Source: Nitzschia sp. DOCU1
Lineage: Eukaryota; Bacillariophyta; Bacillariophyceae; Bacillariales; Bacillariaceae
Assembly: GCA_951394045.1 (NCBI GenBank)
Contig: OX595985.1
Coordinates: 2,542,001-2,606,000, forward strand
Direction of reading: 5' to 3'
Length of the DNA: 64,000 bases
A program made the translations under genes and the position numbers. Below the pieces are notes generated by a model. The model was not told the origin of the DNA, searched no databases, and saw nothing but the letters and a program-made list of their open reading frames with translations. Position 1 is the first letter of the stretch. The number at the start of each line of letters is the position of its first letter. Below are positions 10,363 to 21,230 of the stretch, piece by piece.

Positions 10363-10973
10363 AACCAATACCGGGATTCTTGCAACCTCTTCAACCAAAA
10401 TGTCGCATATAGTTTCCCCTGTGGCATCTCCTGCTTTAGTTTGGGCGCTCATGGTTGATTGTTGTGCAATGAGTGTACAGGGGGATGATGACAATGCTGT
10501 GCTGCCAACGTTGGAGCACCTTTGCGTTGCCTAACTTTAACATGGCCACTGAACGGTCATCACCCGGCATCAAAGCAGATCAAAAGAAGAGCAACATGTA
10601 TCATGCTGGAATAGAACTTGTTCCTTTCGATGGCTTACCACCGCCAGTAGTTGCTTTAATACAAGCACAGAGTGAAGTGGTGCAAACTCGTCGGGGGCGC
10701 AAACTCGTCCGGGTGCGCTCAATGTTTTATGGGTTATGAGTCCTGCAAACTCGTCTGGAAGTGCAAACTCGGGAAAAACATTGAATGGGGCTAATATCTT
10801 TGTTCGTTCGCGGTTCGTCGTGCTCACCGGTGGTCTGCACCAACCCGCAAAAGGACGAAAGCATGATGAGATGCGGTGAGGCCTCCACGCTCCTCATTTT
10901 AATTTTGCTGTCATTTTACTCTACACCTTTCAAAAACAATCCACACCCACACCTACATTTGACAACCAGAACA

Positions 10974-13313
10974 ATGGACAATAGTGGTCCCATGGATATA
11001 GACCCGATTGACGATGGTCCGAGAGAAGCAACTCGGGGCATTGTCCCAATGACAGGCTCCACGGGGTCCACCGCTCTGACCCCCGTGGGGGGTCCGGCCC
11101 ACGAAATTTCCAAGGAGGAAGAGGCGCGACAAGCCATTGAGATGTTGCGAGGAGAAGATGTATCGAATCGAGTAGCAGCTGCCAGTCGACTTGAGTCTGT
11201 AGCATTGGTTTTGGGTGAAGAGCGGACTAGAAATGTGAGGCTGTTTTTTGTGGAAGTACGGAGATGGCAGACCTTGAGCAAATCCACCCTCATTTTTGTT
11301 TTGTTATTATTATTCACATTAAACTCTACAGGAATTACTGCCATTTTTAACTGACGGTATAGACGATGAGGATGAAGTGTTGCTGGCCTTGGCGACCTCT
11401 CTGGGGAAGATGATCGAACACGTCGGTGGAGAAGAGCATGCCCACAATTTGCTGCCGCCGCTGGAATTGCTGCTGACAGTCGGTACGTTATATTGACAAG
11501 ACGGACAATTTGAGACATGAAACAAACTCTTGCTAACTCTCTGGGTGACCCTAGAGGAAATTTCCGTCCGAGATAAAGCATCCGATAGCGCCTTTTCAAT
11601 TTCAGAGCGGTTGCCCCAGGACTCGTTTCAAAATCAATACGCCAACATGTTATCACGTCTAGCCACCAAAGAATGGTTCACAGCGCGCATGTCATCGGCA
11701 AAGTTGATTTCGGCTGCCTATCCCAAACTAACCAAACAGCAGCAGGAAGAGCATTTGCAATTGTTTGCGCAGTTGTGTCAGGACGATACGCCCATGGTAC
11801 GAAGAGTGGCAGCACAATATCTAGGGAAGATGTTGGAAAATGTGGTGGCGGCGGTTGGCAGAAGCTCCTTGGAGGAAAATGGAATCATTACCACTCTTTT
11901 GATTCCACTATACGAAGAACTCGCTTCCAATGAACAACCGGTATGTTTCGTTACTATCCTGCAAGGATGCTCGTAATTGTGTCCTCACCTAGTTTGCTCC
12001 ACAGGATTCGGTTCGTTTGCAGACGACAGAGAATTGCGTCGCCTTTGGTCGGGTGATGGGAAATCTAGCAAGTCAGGGGAACCTCACAGCATCAGAGTCC
12101 GCCTTGATCAAGCGTCTGCTACCGCTCATTGTGGCAACAATTGACGATCGTTCCTGGCGTGTTCGGTGGACGGCAGCGTCCAAATTTGCAGATGTCATTA
12201 CGGCTTACAATACGTTACCCAATGTCATGGATTTCCTCATTCCAGCATACGAGAAGCTATTGCAAGATCCCGAGGCAGAGGTTCGAACAGCAGCTACATT
12301 TAATTTGGCGAGGGTGGCAAATGGGTGCACATCCCGCGTACCATTGCCGCCCGCTGGTGGAAGACCTCCGACGGAAGCAGAAATGGTTAGTTACCAAGGA
12401 CCCCGCATAACTGCTGCCGAACGACTTGTCAAGCGAGTGACGTCCTTGACGGAAGACGATAGTGAGCATGTTCGAGCTGCCTTGGCCATGGTTGCGACAG
12501 CGCTGGCCCCGATCTTGGGTCGAGATTCAACGATCAACCACCTGGTACCTCCCGTGCTTTTGCTGCTACGTGATGCTGCTTCGGAAGTCCGCTTGAATTT
12601 AATTTCATCTCTTGAGGCCTTGAATGAAGTCATTGGGGTTGATTTGCTGTCTCAGTCGCTATTGCCAGCCATTTTGGATCTCGCGCAAGATGGAAAGTGG
12701 AGAATTCGTCTGGCTATCATTCAACATATTCCTCTGCTCGCGAAGCAACTGGGCATTGAGTTTTTTACAGAGAAACTTGCTGCGATCTGCGTCGGTTGGT
12801 TGGGCGATGACATTTCCACTATTCGAGGGGCTGCGGCACGAGTTTTGAAAGACCTTACAGCCCTCTTTGGAAGCGATTGGGCGTGTGAGTACCTGATGCC
12901 GTCGATCGAGGAGATCCGGCATCATCCGTCGTATCTGCGGCGATTGACAGCGGTTCAAGCCTGTGCACAAATGGCGGTCGAGATGGAACCAGAAATCGCG
13001 TCGACAGAAGTCTTGCCTATGGTATTGGAAATGGCGACGGACAATGTGAGTATTTTAATGCGTATGTTGCAGCGCATTGCAATTGCCTACTGACCACACC
13101 TGCACTCTTTATACATAGGTTCCAAACATTCGCTTTAACGTGGCAAAGGAATTGACGGAAATCGCAAAGGTTTGTGGCCCGTCGGTCTTTGAACAGCAAA
13201 TCCACCCGGTTTTGTCGTTACTTATTGACGACCAAGATCGTGACGTCCGCTTTTATGCGGATCAGACAACAGCGTTGTTAGAGGAGGAATTTGCGGCTAA
13301 AGTTAAGAGCTAG
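10974..13313 (+). CDS. PPP2R1: PP2A 65-kDa scaffold subunit A (HEAT repeats)
   Basis: Five exons: 10974-11234, 11332-11482, 11555-11940, 12005-13045 and 13119-13313; all introns are GT..AG and short (64-97 bp), and the product is 677 residues. The scaffold holds the PP2A catalytic and B subunits. HEAT repeats of ~39 residues run through the protein, with the family's typical helix pairs, such as [40 protein letters not shown] and [20 protein letters not shown], and the C-terminal repeat [10 protein letters not shown]. The N-terminal ~60 residues are acidic and Gly/Thr-rich and are extra relative to the usual ~590-residue protein. The identification is firm. The junctions are mine and preserve frame throughout. 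Confidence 0.9.
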
Positions 13314-13505
13314 ACTCGTTTATGCAAATCGCTAGCTTACTGCAACGTACACCTGTTTGTTGAAACAGCATGTTCTAAAAGTTTATAATATATGTCAGCT
13401 TTCACAGTACACTCAACAAATTAACATATATTCGTTTTTCCAGGTCTCCATCCAAGTATTCCCGGAGCGAGACACAACTCTCGCTTGTATTTTCTGCAAT
13501 TTCGC

Positions 13506-15017
13506 CTACGCCACAATCATCGCCAAGGCTAAGCAACCAAGCGAAAAGGCAAGGCCGACTGACTGCATGGGCGCGGCAGATTGAAAGGTCTGCGTGGGTG
13601 ACCTGGTAGTTGGAGAGCGCGTGGGACTGCTTGGGGAACGTGTTGGAGACCGCGCCTTGACTTCGGGGAAAATGAACTTCCAAAGCTCGACTCCATAGTC
13701 GGGTTGGGAGGCGGTAAATAGGGCATGCTCGTCATCCAGAGTCATGACTTCCCCAACGCTGGCAGAGAGAGCACCAGGGAAGGAAGCTACCATCTCCGTG
13801 TTTCGAGGAATGTAGTCAGACGTCCACAATTCGAGCAATGTACCGTTCTTAATCAAGAACAAAGCCTGCTCTCCAGTCTTCGAGGGCTTCACGTCAAGCA
13901 CCCAATCGAAAACGTCTTCCATAAGAAGTTCGATATCATCTCCGTCCGTGACCCAGATGTTTACCCCAGAACCATTGTCTGTGATCAAAGAGATCTTGTC
14001 ATTAATGACAGGGCCAAATCCAAGGCCAAAGGTAGAAGAACCACCCCGGGACTTTTCCGGCGACTCCAATGCCGTGAAAAGAACCTTAGTACCCGAACTT
14101 GTACCGTCCGTCTCCCACAAATTGTCTACTTCTTCGCCCTCATTTCGGCCATAGAAAAGGGTCTTCCCGTTCAATACATAGCCAGAGATACGAGACGGAC
14201 CGCCAACGTTCACGTCGCTCTTGACGAGCTTCGTCCCGCTCTCTGTCCCATCAGTAACCCACAGATCCGTACCAATCGTGAAGAAGATTTCATCCGCCTC
14301 TTCCATTGGGCGGCCAATTACACTAGTGGCATTGCCACTGACGGCTTTCAAAAGGATGGTGCCATCACTTGTTCCGTCAGTAGCGTAGAGAGACTGGCCG
14401 TTTTGGCCATCATTCGCGGCGAAGACGAGAGTACCATCACTGAGCTTATAGTTTGAGCGGAGTTCCAGCCCAGAACCATCAGAACCGGAGTTGATATCCT
14501 TTAGTAGCTTGGTCCCAGTGGTGGTTCCATCCGTTACCCAGAGCTCCTTGCCTGCGTCGTCCGTGGTCGCCTCGAAAACCATCACGGAACCCAAAACGAC
14601 GAAATCGGCGGGGTCGGAAGAAGCCTCGCCACTGTTGATATCCATGAAGAGCTCTGTACCGCTCTCAGTACCGTCTGTAACCCACAATTCGACTCCATTA
14701 TCTCCGTCGTTAGCGCGGAAATAGAGTTTGCCCTTGAATTCGGTAAACTGGCTGGGATTCGAACTACCAGAACCCGGGTTGATATCTTTGAGAATGTCGG
14801 TGCCATCGCTGGTGCCATCGGAAACGTAAAGTTCTACACCTGTGTCAGGTCCAGTGGCGGCAAAGTAAGCCATGTCGTCATACAAGGTCAGACCAATCGG
14901 GTTGGAGGAAGTTTCCCCCGGGTAAATATCTTTCACCAGTTCGTAGAGGTCTTCGTTGACAGCGCTGGAACGCGCCAAAACGGATGCCAAGGCGACAGCT
15001 GATAAGTGGAACTTCAT
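13506..15017 (-). CDS. GPI-type surface protein with ELWxxDGT repeats
   Basis: A single exon of 503 residues. An N-terminal signal (MKFHLSAVALASVLARSSAV) and a C-terminal hydrophobic tail (VGLAFSLGCLALAMIVA) preceded by small residues suggest a GPI anchor. Between them are six clear and about three degenerate copies of the ELWxTDGTxxGT motif (for example VELWVTDGTESGT and KELWVTDGTTTGT), each preceded by a GxxxFxAxD-type strand; such repeats probably build a beta-propeller. This repeat is best known from bacterial surface proteins annotated as ELWxxDGT repeat proteins. A Ser/Pro/Thr linker (SPTRSPSSPTRSPTTRSPT) precedes the anchor and is typical of heavily glycosylated stalks in diatom cell-surface proteins. 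An adhesive or wall role is inferred. Confidence 0.75.
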   Translation of the reverse strand: MKFHLSAVALASVLARSSAVNEDLYELVKDIYPGETSSNPIGLTLYDDMAYFAATGPDTGVELYVSDGTSDGTDILKDINPGSGSSNPSQFTEFKGKLYFRANDGDNGVELWVTDGTESGTELFMDINSGEASSDPADFVVLGSVMVFEATTDDAGKELWVTDGTTTGTKLLKDINSGSDGSGLELRSNYKLSDGTLVFAANDGQNGQSLYATDGTSDGTILLKAVSGNATSVIGRPMEEADEIFFTIGTDLWVTDGTESGTKLVKSDVNVGGPSRISGYVLNGKTLFYGRNEGEEVDNLWETDGTSSGTKVLFTALESPEKSRGGSSTFGLGFGPVINDKISLITDNGSGVNIWVTDGDDIELLMEDVFDWVLDVKPSKTGEQALFLIKNGTLLELWTSDYIPRNTEMVASFPGALSASVGEVMTLDDEHALFTASQPDYGVELWKFIFPEVKARSPTRSPSSPTRSPTTRSPTQTFQSAAPMQSVGLAFSLGCLALAMIVA

Positions 15018-16312
15018 CTTCTTCTAATCTCTCTTTGGAGCCTACTAGTTCCTTTAATGATAGTTTGCGGTGACTTTTATGCAAGTATTTGTTGCTGATG
15101 CTGTTGCTGCTGCAATGTTTGTCTTCAGAAGGAAGTTTGTAGGCAGATCATTCGGAGCGGCTCGAACGTGGAATGCAAAACACAAGATCAATGAATCGAG
15201 GTGCGCGCAACAAGATTTAGCGGGGTAAATGACGCTCGAGAGTCGTGTAAAGCTATTTAGGCGCATGCGGCGGTTCTTTGCAAGACTCTAAGTGGCCTAA
15301 ATTGTAATCTTTAGTTGAGCCTGATCCCGTATCCAGTACTGATTCTACGAATCCGCACATCACCGAATCGATTTGCTCGACAATTTTGTCCATCCTACTT
15401 AAGCGATCGGAGTGTCAAGGGCATATATGAATATCACACGACAAGGAGCGCGCTGACAACGCTTTATCGGAAGCAATGATCTCACCGTCCGTCCGTCCCG
15501 ATTATCACAAAAACTGAGATGAGGATCGATCTCATTGTGCTTACCCCGCACCTGCCCACCTGGCTTCACAGAGTTACTTTGAACTAGAAGCACGAGTTGC
15601 TACTATGATCAATATATGGTATGCACGAGATGCGCAGAATAGACGCTTGTTTATATAACAAAATCGTTGGTCCAGCTACTACTGGCTGGAGGTCGGTGGT
15701 TAGTTCTTGCTTCGTCTACTACCCGCAACACCTACTACCTCATTTTTCTTGTTGACGATGGGGTTTTACTCTACTAGCTAGTACTAGACCTCGTTGTTGA
15801 TAGTTCCATGGGATGCTAGAGAGAATTCGAACATGAAGGCATGATAAATATGATGCTAATGTAGGTCGCTGCTTTCGCTGCTTATTATCAGTTGCTGCTA
15901 ACCGTACTACTCATCATAGCTACGGCATTTGGAACGAACCAGAAGCCAAATTCCATCGAAGAACTTCCGCCGTTCTTTCGTTCCTTGTCGGACAAGAAGA
16001 AGAAAGCGCCCGCGAGAGCGCGCGTTCGCATTTTCGGGGGAAGAAGCAAGGCAAGAGTGGAACAAGACCGTGGAATCGGGAGAATCATAAAGCATGTCTC
16101 GCGCTATCGCGTGCATGCCAGCCGGCCAAACGGTTGGCCATCGTGACGGCACGTTTCTGGCCCCCAAACACGAAGTTATGCTCGACGGGCACCAAAGAAG
16201 CATCATCACAGTTTTTCGAACCAGAAGGCGGAACGAATTCCAATGTTTTGTGTCATTGAAGCCTGAACATCAACAACAGCAACCACCATAACTTCAATAC
16301 AAAATTAACAAA
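15018..16312. promoter_or_regulatory. Long divergent intergenic region
   Basis: About 1.3 kb between divergent genes for the surface protein and the CaMKK-like kinase. Short frames are present, but none has an ATG-led product with a recognisable domain. A small inverted repeat GGCCAA/TTGGCC lies around 16125-16140. The stretch presumably carries both promoters; no element can be assigned. Confidence 0.4.
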
Positions 16313-18815
16313 ATGAGTCCAAACAATAATGACGACGATGATGTTATAATGACGAGCGATGATGAAGATGATGAATTCATGGTAAAATCTGCAACAAAAG
16401 AAGAATTTGACGAAGATGGCAATGTGACTCAGGTGGGAAATCTCCATTTCATTCAAGGAATTCTGGGGCAGGGAGCCTTTGGCACGGTTCGGCTAGCGCG
16501 ACGAAAATTGAATAAAAAACATGAAGAAGACAAGAAAAGCTTACGGCACACCTTGAGTACACCCCTGGGTGGTGGAAAAGGCGGTGGCTTTGATCCATTT
16601 TTTGGGTCACCGGCATCTGCTCATGTCCCTCTTCGAGGTCGCCGCCCCCGCCGCAGGGAAATCAGCAAGTCCAAGTCTGCACCTGGGGATAGCGACTTTT
16701 TCAAGGGAGAAATACCAGGTGAAGGTGACTCCTCACCCGCAGTAGATGCTGGTGATTATGTATCGGCTCAACAGCAACAACCGCAGACTCCTGAGAACGC
16801 TATATTCCGACAACAGCATCCTCCTCCTGAACGACGCCACAAGTCGCCATCAGTAGTCAGTAAACTGGGTTTGTTCATCCAGTCAAGAGTATCGTTTGAG
16901 CATGATGATGACGACGACGAAGAGGAGCTCGTGGCTGTCAAGATTTTCAACAAGAGTATTTTGAAACGACGGAGAACAATGGAGCGCGACAAGAAGAGCA
17001 AACGAGTGCGAATAAAAACTGCCCTGGAACAAGTCGAACGAGAGATTGCTCTCATGAAAAAGTTGTCCCATCCAAACCTGGTGAACTTGTACGAAGTGAT
17101 TGATTCTCCAGAATCGGATATGCTTTATATGGTCCTGGAGTACATGCCGCTGGGAGAAATTTTGACGTACCAGAACGACGGCACATTTCGTCGGAAGGAT
17201 CCTCGACCAGGTTGTACCAAATATCTGGTACCTGGTATCGTCAATGGTCACTTTAATGAAGAACAAGCTGCGTTGTACTTTGTGGACATTCTGCACGGCT
17301 TGGCGTATCTGCATCAGGTGAGTACGATCCAAGTAGAGACACATTAAGATCAAAAAGACGCTGACTCACGCCACTCAACGACGAATCCGGTTCCAGCATC
17401 ACATATGCCATAGGGATCTCAAGCCGGAGAACATTTTACTGGATAAACGTGGGGTTGCAAAGCTAGGAGACTTTGGAGTTTCTCACGTATTTGATAAGAA
17501 GGAAATAGGGGTGCATCGTCAAGCCAGTTTGGATGATTATTCGGGTGACACATCCGGAGACGAATCGAGTAATAGTTTGGTGGAGAAGGATTCCCCTCCG
17601 GAATCTCCGCCTCATCCGCACAATGTGTTAACAAGAAAGGATACGGATGCGGCGCTTGCCATGAAAGGAATGCATCATTACGGCATGTTGACAAGGACGG
17701 AAGGAACGTGGTGCTTTTGGTCGCCAGAAATGTGTGAAGGCTCTCAGGCCTTCTCTGGTTATGCTGCTGATATGTGGGCGGCGGGTGTTTGTCTGTATAT
17801 TTTTGTTACTGGTCTGTTACCCTTCTATTCCGAGGTGCCGACAGAGTTGTTTGAGCTGATCAGTGAGGCGAAGATTAGTTATGATTGTTTCGGTCTCAGT
17901 AACTCATTGGTGGACCTGTTAAAAAAGTGCCTCGAAAAAGATCCTGCCAAGCGAGCTGGAGTTGGCGACTGCCTGCAGCATCCTTTTCTACAAGTGGCCC
18001 GGGAGAAACGTGTCAGACAACTGTGTGATGAATTCGAGAAGTCTCGAAAGAGAACGATTGTCCTCAGTGAAAAAGATATCAAAATGGCCTTTCGTTTGGT
18101 CACCAAGGTCCCGGAAAAGATTATTTTATCAGCCACCAAACGAATCCATTCTGGTGCACGGATATTACAAGAAGGATTTTCTGAAGCCCGTGAACGATTG
18201 TCGCTGGGCCTATCTACACCGTCGGGTCATTCATCATTCGCGGAAGGTCACTATAACGAAAGTGGTGGAGCTCGTGAAGGCTTTTTCCGCGGCAAGTTCT
18301 CGTCTTCGGCTCATTCGTCGTCTGGAGATTCCGGAGGCAATGCACAACAACACCGGGTGGGATTCTTTCACCGTCGTAGTTCCCACGAGAGCGAAGAGGA
18401 AGACAAAGGAGATACTGCTACGAATACCCGACTTAAAGCAGTCGAATTTACCACCAAAGAGGTGGAGGTTGGGGATGTTGTAACTGTCAGAAAGAACCGT
18501 CTATCGTCGGGTGTATCATCATTTGGCAGTAGCTTTGGTGACGAGTTGCAGGCGATTCCCAGCGAGGACGACGAGCGTTTGGGCGCAGACGATATGGATC
18601 AAGATGCTGACGATCTCGAGTCCGCACCATCCGGAAACAAGGACGTTGAAGACGACGCAGTAGTAGCCATGGAGTTAGATGTTGAGCCGATTGTCAGAGA
18701 TTCCGAGAAGGCTGCTAAATTGTTTCCTTCCCCTGAACGGGCGCCCTCGAATGGTGCAATCGATGACGGTATGAAGAAACGACGGAAGGGCAAGGAAAAA
18801 TGTATCATCCAATAG
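16313..18815 (+). CDS. CaMKK-like protein kinase with C-terminal CaaX box
   Basis: Two exons, 16313-17317 and 17397-18815 (GTGAGT..CCAG), give 807 residues. The kinase has the Gly loop GQGAFGTV (~50-60), VAVKIF lysine (~210), HRDLKPEN (~340), DFG (~362) and a modified APE motif, WSPEMCEG (~440). Two insertions stand out: ~150 residues between Gly loop and catalytic lysine, and ~70 residues in the activation segment. Lobe sequences such as HPNLVNLYEVIDSPESDMLYMV and ILHGLAYLHQ match the CaMKK/SNF1-activating group, which phosphorylates AMPK- and CaMK-type kinases. The C-terminal 350 residues are low-complexity and acidic. The last residues, KKRRKGKEKCIIQ, form a polybasic stretch plus CaaX (X = Gln, predicting farnesylation). 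All catalytic motifs look intact, so I expect an active, membrane-associated kinase. Confidence 0.85.
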
Positions 18816-19032
18816 CAGTCTTCTACCCGTAGTCGAAAAGGGTTGTACCACCGCGTTCTTTGCTGTGGCAAAATGTGTGCTCCAATTTGTTTGTAAACTA
18901 AAACTTTTTTTGCTATCACGCCGACGCGGAATGATACAAGTTCAAATCAGGCCTCTATCATTTATCACATCACATATACACATCCCTGTAGCCAGTAGTA
19001 CGAGTAGTCGCCACAAAAACGACGTGACGTTG

Positions 19033-21230
19033 CTATACCTGCGTCAACCATTCATCAGCAATCTTTTCTTGGTTCAAGGGGAGGGGGTCGTCCGAATCTG
19101 TTTCCGGGGTACCATCGTCGACCTGTGCAATAGGGCTATTGACAAGGTCCAAAAAGTCACTTGTCGTTAAGCGGTCAGCATCACCCAGCGTGTGGGGCCT
19201 GGGCAAGTCTTGCAGCGCAATTGGGGCCTCTTCCGCCTTGATGAGAGGATCATCGTCCAAGTCGAGATCCAATGCGTCGATTGTGCTGACGCGATCATCC
19301 TTCAAAAGAAGAGACGGTCTTACCATCAAATCCATCGCGATAGCGTCCATCGTAGTGACTCGCTCGCTGTCACCGAGCGGCTTCGGCCTGGGGCGTTCCG
19401 TATCCAGCGTGGATTGTTCCAGATTGCTGCTAAGAGACTGCATTTCCTGTTCCGCGTCGAATTTGCGATTGTAGAATTCGGGCATGTACTCTTGCTTTAG
19501 CCTATTCGAAGCCAAACTGTTGTCCCGGTTCAATGCCGCGCGTTTGACCTGCGGCTTTGTTTCGTAGTTTTCATTCTGATTAGATGTATCACGCTTGACA
19601 ATCTGCGGTCGAGGCATATAGCCGCCACCACCTCCTCCTCGCGTAGGGCTACTATCGGCACCCGCAACGGGTCTGGGGTATCCATCGTACGATCGAACTT
19701 GAAGAATGGGCGGCTCTTGTTCGCCTGACCAAGTCCGTTGAATTTCACCACCTGACCATGTCTTGGCAATACTCAGATCCACATTGTATGAATTGGGACT
19801 AGGAGTAGAGCCCGAGGGAGAAGCCGGCTGACGATACTGTCCAAGAGAGCCGCTGCTGCGCATGGGGGCGGCATAACCAGCCGCATGAGGTAGGGGCGGG
19901 GGCGGCGGAGGAGCTGTTTCTGCCCAAAAGCCTCCCGACCGCCCCGAATCAAAGGTTTCCCGATCTGCTGGTCCACCAACGGATGCTCCAATAAGGGGGA
20001 ACATGCCAAGTGAATGCTCGCGTCCACTGCCCCAGCTTCCTGATCGCTGATGCACGTAACGGCCAGGGGGTGGGGGCGGGCCATACGTCCAACTACCAGA
20101 CCTCTGGTGCTGCATTGCCTGCCCAGGAGGTGGTGGTGGCGGCGGCGGGTAGCCATAAGATCCCCAGCTTTCGTAGCGACCATTGGAGAATTCTCGCTGT
20201 CTGTTGTCGCTACTGCCTACCCGACCCCAGTAGTCTGGAGGTGGCGGTGGCCCCCCGATGCTAACATGATGCGGAGGCGCCATTCCCAAGCTCCCGTGGC
20301 TACTGTTTCGCCCAGCAGGATACGATGACGGAGGGACAGCAGGGGCTCCATACGAAGCGTCTCGCCCTGCTTTTGTCTGCTGAAAAGGATCCTGCCACGA
20401 AAAGCCGTCCAAGGAAACTGCCTGCCCGGCTTCAATGTATTCTCGACCCAAACTATGATCCCGCGCCAAAATGGCCTTTTTGACAGCCGCGTCTTCCTTT
20501 TTGGTCCCCTCAGCAAAACGCGTCGTTTTCGTCTCCCCTTCTTTGTCATCCTCCTAACATCAGAGCGTAAATGAGAGACAAAGTTAGTAAGACGTGGCCA
20601 ACAGAGGTCACTTCCGAGAACCGAGTCATTTCTACTTACGTCGCCATCCTCGTCTTCGTCTTGCTGCTGCTTACGGATAAGTGGCGCCTTCTCTCTCAAG
20701 GCCTGCGATGTCTTCTCACGGGCTTTCTTATCGCCGACATCGTTCCAGAGCCCCGTCTTCTCGTCGAGCTTGAGGAATCGACCTGGCGGTAATTGTGCGC
20801 GCCACAGACGAATAATTTCCAGAGCTACCAGCGGCTTGTCAAGTCGTTTGCAGTTGACATACTCTAACTTGCGATCGTCCACCAACTTTCGGTATCGTTT
20901 GTTTCCGGGGTGATGATTTGTACCCCCGCCGCGGCCGTACATGACGTCGTTCTCATGTGGCTCCTTGATGCCGCGAAGAGGCCAGTCCTTGTATTTTTCT
21001 TTCAGTTCCGCGAGACGCTTTTTCTTGGTCTCTTCATCTTCCTCTTCCTCTTCCTCCTTTTCAGCGCCTTCTTTCTTTTCTTCAGAATCGTCAGCGGCAT
21101 CCTCGGAGTCCTTGTTATCGCTATCCTTCATCTCGTCATCAACAGTAGAAGAAGGTTCTGGTTCCGGTTCTTGTTTTTCAACAACATTAACTTCTGCGTC
21201 ACTCATTGAAGCCTCTGCATCATCGGCCAT
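19033..21230 (-). CDS. DUF6824-domain protein (diatom-type regulator)
   Basis: Two exons, 21230-20640 and 20553-19033 (GTAAGT..TTAG), give 703 residues. An acidic N-terminus with an E-rich tract is followed (~89-185) by the domain HENDVMYGRGGGTNHHPGNK ... LWRAQLPPGRFL ... WNDVGDKKAREKTSQALREK. That is the DUF6824 signature (GRGGGTNxHxGNKxxR), a family greatly expanded in diatoms and probably nuclear. The second half is Pro/Gly-rich with polyproline runs and GSWG/YGPPPPP units. Near the end a short motif occurs three times: LGDSERVTTMDAIAMDL, LKDDRVSTIDALDLDL and LGDADRLTTSDFLDL. The biochemical function of the family is not known to me. The basic, conserved domain suggests nucleic-acid binding, which is inference. 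Confidence 0.75.

Larger units (their letters stand above)
9896..10791. mobile_element. 896-bp non-autonomous TIR element flanked by TA
   Basis: The left end reads GCACCATTCAATGTTTT and the right end is its reverse complement with one mismatch (AAAACATTGAATGGGGC). TA dinucleotides sit immediately outside both ends (9894-9895 and 10792-10793), as expected for a Tc1/mariner-type target duplication. Inside each end lie TGCACTTCCAGAC on the left and GTCTGGAAGTGCA on the right. The word TGCAAACTCGTC, or its complement, recurs about five times near the ends. The interior has no transposase or other recognisable ORF. It could be a MITE or foldback element, or a nest of two elements. This rests on direct reading of both ends, with no second copy in the window to compare. 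Confidence 0.6.
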
